Shown here: positions 61,699 through 64,000 of the stretch, piece by piece | Numbering within the stretch: the first letter of the stretch is position 1 | Layout of the letters: every line of letters begins with the position of its first letter | Made by a program: the position numbers and the translations under genes | Notes under the pieces: generated by a model | The model's database searches: none | What the model was told of the DNA's origin: nothing | Seen by the model: only the letters and a program-made list of their open reading frames with translations | From: JACJXW01 sp964418125 | GTDB lineage: Bacteria > Bacteroidota > Bacteroidia > Chitinophagales > Saprospiraceae | Length of the DNA: 64,000 nt | Assembly (NCBI GenBank): GCA_964418125.1 | Contig: CAYQKY010000002.1 | Coordinates: 1-64,000, forward strand | Reading direction: 5' to 3'

Positions 61699-62997
61699 TT
61701 AACAAAAAGAAGCCGCTTCTTTCTCTTTGAAAGCTTCTTCTTCGTTGTCGCCTCTCTTAATGATCAAACGCAGGGCTTTGTCATAGGTAAAGTAATTGTA
61801 TATCCAGTTGACCATCACCACCAGCTTATTCCGAAAGCCGATCAGCATGAGCAGGTGGATGAACATCCAGGCCAGCCAGGCGGGGAACCCCTTGAGGTGA
61901 AGCTTACCGATATCCGCTACGGCGCGGTTGCGGCCAACGGTGGCCATCGTGCCTTTATCCAGGTATTCAAAGGGCTTCATCGCTTTGCCCTTCTCCTGAA
62001 GCTGCAGGTTTTTCCCAAGGCGCCTGCCCTGCTGTTGCGCTACCGGCGCGAGCATGGGGTGCCCTTCCGGATATTTCTCGGACTCCATGGCCGCGACGTC
62101 CCCAACGGCGAAGATATTGGAATAGGGCCCTACCTGATTGAAGGCGTTTACTTTCAGCCTGCCTTTTTTCTGCCCGGCCTTTATCATTCCCTCCGGAGTA
62201 GATGGTTCCACTCCGGCGGTCCAGATCAGGTTGGCGGTGGATATGCTTTTTTCTCCGGCTTGTACTTTTTTGCCATCGTATTCATCTACCATCGTATTCA
62301 GGTGGACCTCTACGCCCAGGTTCTCCAGGTGTTTACAAGCATCGGCTGAGGCTTTTTCGGACATAGCGGGCAGGAGCCGCCCCAGCCCCTCGACGAGGTA
62401 GACTTTCATCAGGGAAAAGTCCAGGCTGGGATAATCTTTGGGAAGAACGAATTTTTTCATCTCTCCCAGTGCGCCGGCAAGCTCCACTCCCGTAGGCCCG
62501 CCTCCTACAACCACAAAGTTGGTCCTGGCATTCCGTTCCGCCTGGCTTTCTGCAATAATGGCCTTTTCGAAAGACTTCAGAATGTGGTTGCGCATCTGTA
62601 GGGCCTGGGGCACAGTTTTCAGAGGTAACAAGTGAGCGGGGGGCAGCCCGAAAAAGTTGGGCTGGCTGCCGGTAGCAATAACCAGATAGTCATAATCCAG
62701 AGGGCCAATGCTGGTTTCCAGGCTTCCGGATTCAGGAACAATGCGCTTCACTTCGGCCATCCTGAAGAGAACATCGGATGTATTCTGAAAAATACGCTGC
62801 AACGGATAAGCGATCGAGTTGGGTTCAAGGCCTCCGGTAGCTACCTGGTATAGAAGGGGCTGAAAGGTGAAGTGGTTGTTTTTGTCGAGTATGACTACCT
62901 GGAAGGGTTTATTCTGCAGAGTTTTGGCTACCTCGAGCCCTGCAAATCCTCCTCCGATGATGACAACGCGGGGCAATGGACTGTCGGGGATTTTCAT
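61699..62997 (-). CDS. Type II NADH dehydrogenase (NDH-2)
   Basis: The protein has 432 residues from the ATG at 62997 (MKIPDSPLPRVVIIGGGFAG); an ATG 54 nt upstream is in frame but adds an unlikely extension. It has the FAD-binding motif GGGFAGLEVAKTL, FTFQPLLYQVATGGL, and a second nucleotide motif VVGGGPTGVELAGAL. The C-terminal amphipathic/hydrophobic helix region (FPAWLAWMFIHLLMLIGF) suits membrane attachment. It oxidises NADH and reduces quinone without proton pumping. Confidence 0.9.
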   Translation of the reverse strand: MKIPDSPLPRVVIIGGGFAGLEVAKTLQNKPFQVVILDKNNHFTFQPLLYQVATGGLEPNSIAYPLQRIFQNTSDVLFRMAEVKRIVPESGSLETSIGPLDYDYLVIATGSQPNFFGLPPAHLLPLKTVPQALQMRNHILKSFEKAIIAESQAERNARTNFVVVGGGPTGVELAGALGEMKKFVLPKDYPSLDFSLMKVYLVEGLGRLLPAMSEKASADACKHLENLGVEVHLNTMVDEYDGKKVQAGEKSISTANLIWTAGVEPSTPEGMIKAGQKKGRLKVNAFNQVGPYSNIFAVGDVAAMESEKYPEGHPMLAPVAQQQGRRLGKNLQLQEKGKAMKPFEYLDKGTMATVGRNRAVADIGKLHLKGFPAWLAWMFIHLLMLIGFRNKLVVMVNWIYNYFTYDKALRLIIKRGDNEEEAFKEKEAASFC

Positions 62998-63140
62998 ATA
63001 ATCAGAGGTTGGCGTTTGTAAATTTTTATACTTCAACTGGTTATAGAACAAGGATCTTTAAACAATGTTTGAACTTTGTTTTTTGAGAAATGGTAAAGCC
63101 CTATGCCAGGGAGTGGGTTTTGTCAAAAAAGCAAATTTCA

Positions 63141-63857
63141 CTAGAGGAACAGGTTGTACTTCAAAATGCAGTAGATCGCCCTGAAACCATCCTTCCAGTT
63201 GATCTTCTTGCCCTCTGCATAGGTCCGTCCGTAGTAGGAGATGCCTACTTCGTATATCCTGATGCCGGGGATACGCGCCACCTTGGCGGTGACTTCCGGC
63301 TCGAAGCCGAAGCGCTGCTCCCGCAGGTCCAGGTTTTTGACGGCCTCGGCCCGAAAGAGCTTATAGCAGGTTTCCATGTCCGTCAGATTGAGGTTGGTGA
63401 AGGCATTGGAAAGAAAGGTGAGGAACTTGTTGCCGATGGAGTGCCAGAAAAATAGGATGCGGTGGGGTTTTCCTCCCATAAAGCGGGAACCGTAGACCAC
63501 GTCGGCCACGTCATCGAGAATGGGGCGGAGCAGGATGTTGTATTCCTGAGGGTCGTATTCCAGGTCGGCGTCCTGAATGATGATGAAATCCCCTTTGGCT
63601 TCCCGGATTCCGGTATGGAGGGCGGCGCCTTTTCCCTTGTTCACTTGGTGCTCGTAGTATTGAATGGGAAATTCCGGGTTGTTTTCTATGTAGCGCTGTA
63701 TGGCGCCCTGGGTATCGTCCTTCGAACAGTCATTGATGACGATCACTTCCTTGTCCAGCCCGCCGGCCAGTTCTACCTCCTTTATCTTATCCAGGATGAG
63801 GTGGATGGTGCGCGCTTCATTGTAGGCGGGAATAACGATAGAGAGGGTCTGGCTCAT
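63141..63857 (-). CDS. Family 2 glycosyltransferase (DPM1/dolichol-phosphate mannosyltransferase-like)
   Basis: The protein has 238 residues from the ATG at 63857 (MSQTLSIVIPAYNEA). It has a GT-A fold with VIVINDCSKDDT, GKGAALHTGI and the metal-binding DADLEYDP, as in polyprenyl-phosphate mannose or glucose synthases. It has no C-terminal membrane segment. It would transfer a sugar from a nucleotide donor to a lipid phosphate on the cytoplasmic side of the membrane. Confidence 0.88.
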   Translation of the reverse strand: MSQTLSIVIPAYNEARTIHLILDKIKEVELAGGLDKEVIVINDCSKDDTQGAIQRYIENNPEFPIQYYEHQVNKGKGAALHTGIREAKGDFIIIQDADLEYDPQEYNILLRPILDDVADVVYGSRFMGGKPHRILFFWHSIGNKFLTFLSNAFTNLNLTDMETCYKLFRAEAVKNLDLREQRFGFEPEVTAKVARIPGIRIYEVGISYYGRTYAEGKKINWKDGFRAIYCILKYNLFL

Positions 63858-63923
63858 TTTTGCTGCATTATGTGATAGAACGGGCAAAATTAGGTAAGTA
63901 AAGGGATAAAAGGAAATTACAAT

Positions 63924-64000
63924 TTATTGCGCCTCTTTCTTGTCGGCTGGCAGTTTCATGATGCAATAACCATCATAACTTTTTTCCAGGATGTAATCGG
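63924..64000 (-). CDS. C-terminal fragment of a gene continuing beyond the window
   Basis: A minus-strand frame enters from the right edge and ends at TAA 63926-63924, giving about 25 residues (SYDGYCIMKLPADKKEAQ). It lies upstream of the glycosyltransferase on the same strand. Too short to assign. Confidence 0.5.
   Translation of the reverse strand, partial: DYILEKSYDGYCIMKLPADKKEAQ

Overview
The window looks like chromosomal DNA of a Bacteroidota bacterium of the Saprospiraceae/Lewinella type. The evidence is type IX secretion (T9SS) cargo with type A and type B C-terminal sorting domains, a PorP/SprF protein, SprB and PKD repeats, LytTR-TPR and ECF regulators of Bacteroidota style, and promoter-like TAnnTTTG boxes. 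The core (about 11.4-64 kb) is GC-rich for this phylum. The left end (1-11.4 kb) is visibly AT-richer and accessory.

Region 1 (1-11.4 kb) is a mobile or accessory region. It holds a partial membrane protein with a lectin-like C-terminal domain, a small HTH/coiled-coil/membrane regulator with TTGCAAG repeats in front of it, and a short block (about 2.05-3.01 kb) with two ORFs interrupted only by TGA. In one of these, a DUF2958-family gene, three of four in-frame TGAs fall where the family has conserved glycines, which suggests UGA=Gly DNA (genetic code 25 type). A LytTR-TPR regulator follows, then a tightly spaced five-gene set: two membrane proteins, a membrane coiled-coil protein, a VirD4/TraG-like ATPase and a replication-relaxation-like winged-helix protein. 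The region ends at tRNA-Pro(GGG), followed by a broken tRNA-Pro duplicate and tRNA-Val(GAC), the usual setting of an integrated element.

Region 2 (11.9-29.4 kb) is housekeeping: DUF2905, a B12-dependent ribonucleotide reductase split by an HNH-bearing intein, an SDR, a 2[4Fe-4S] ferredoxin, a sodium/solute symporter, MutS, DapB, an EEP-family hydrolase, pyruvate phosphate dikinase and a helical protein of unknown function.

Region 3 (29.6-48.4 kb) is mostly surface and secretion: a T9SS protein with dockerin- and cohesin-like modules, RarA, an SprB-repeat protein, an operon of ECF sigma factor, membrane-spanning anti-sigma/outer-membrane barrel and PKD lipoprotein, a ZU5-like protein, another SDR, and a 1819-residue PKD giant next to its likely PorP/SprF partner. 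Three promoter-box plus hairpin modules lie at 32.3-32.8 kb.

Region 4 (48.4-64 kb) has an AT-rich toxin-antitoxin islet, an M1 peptidase, an RHS pseudogene, a TonB-receptor-like barrel, galactokinase, a divergent ClpB-like ATPase, a small stress-like cluster (ferritin-like DUF2383, lipoprotein, XRE regulator), a small acetyltransferase, MscS, type II NADH dehydrogenase and a GT2 glycosyltransferase. Many intergenic gaps carry short degenerate repeat arrays, often arranged as lopsided hairpins, with a different unit at each locus.
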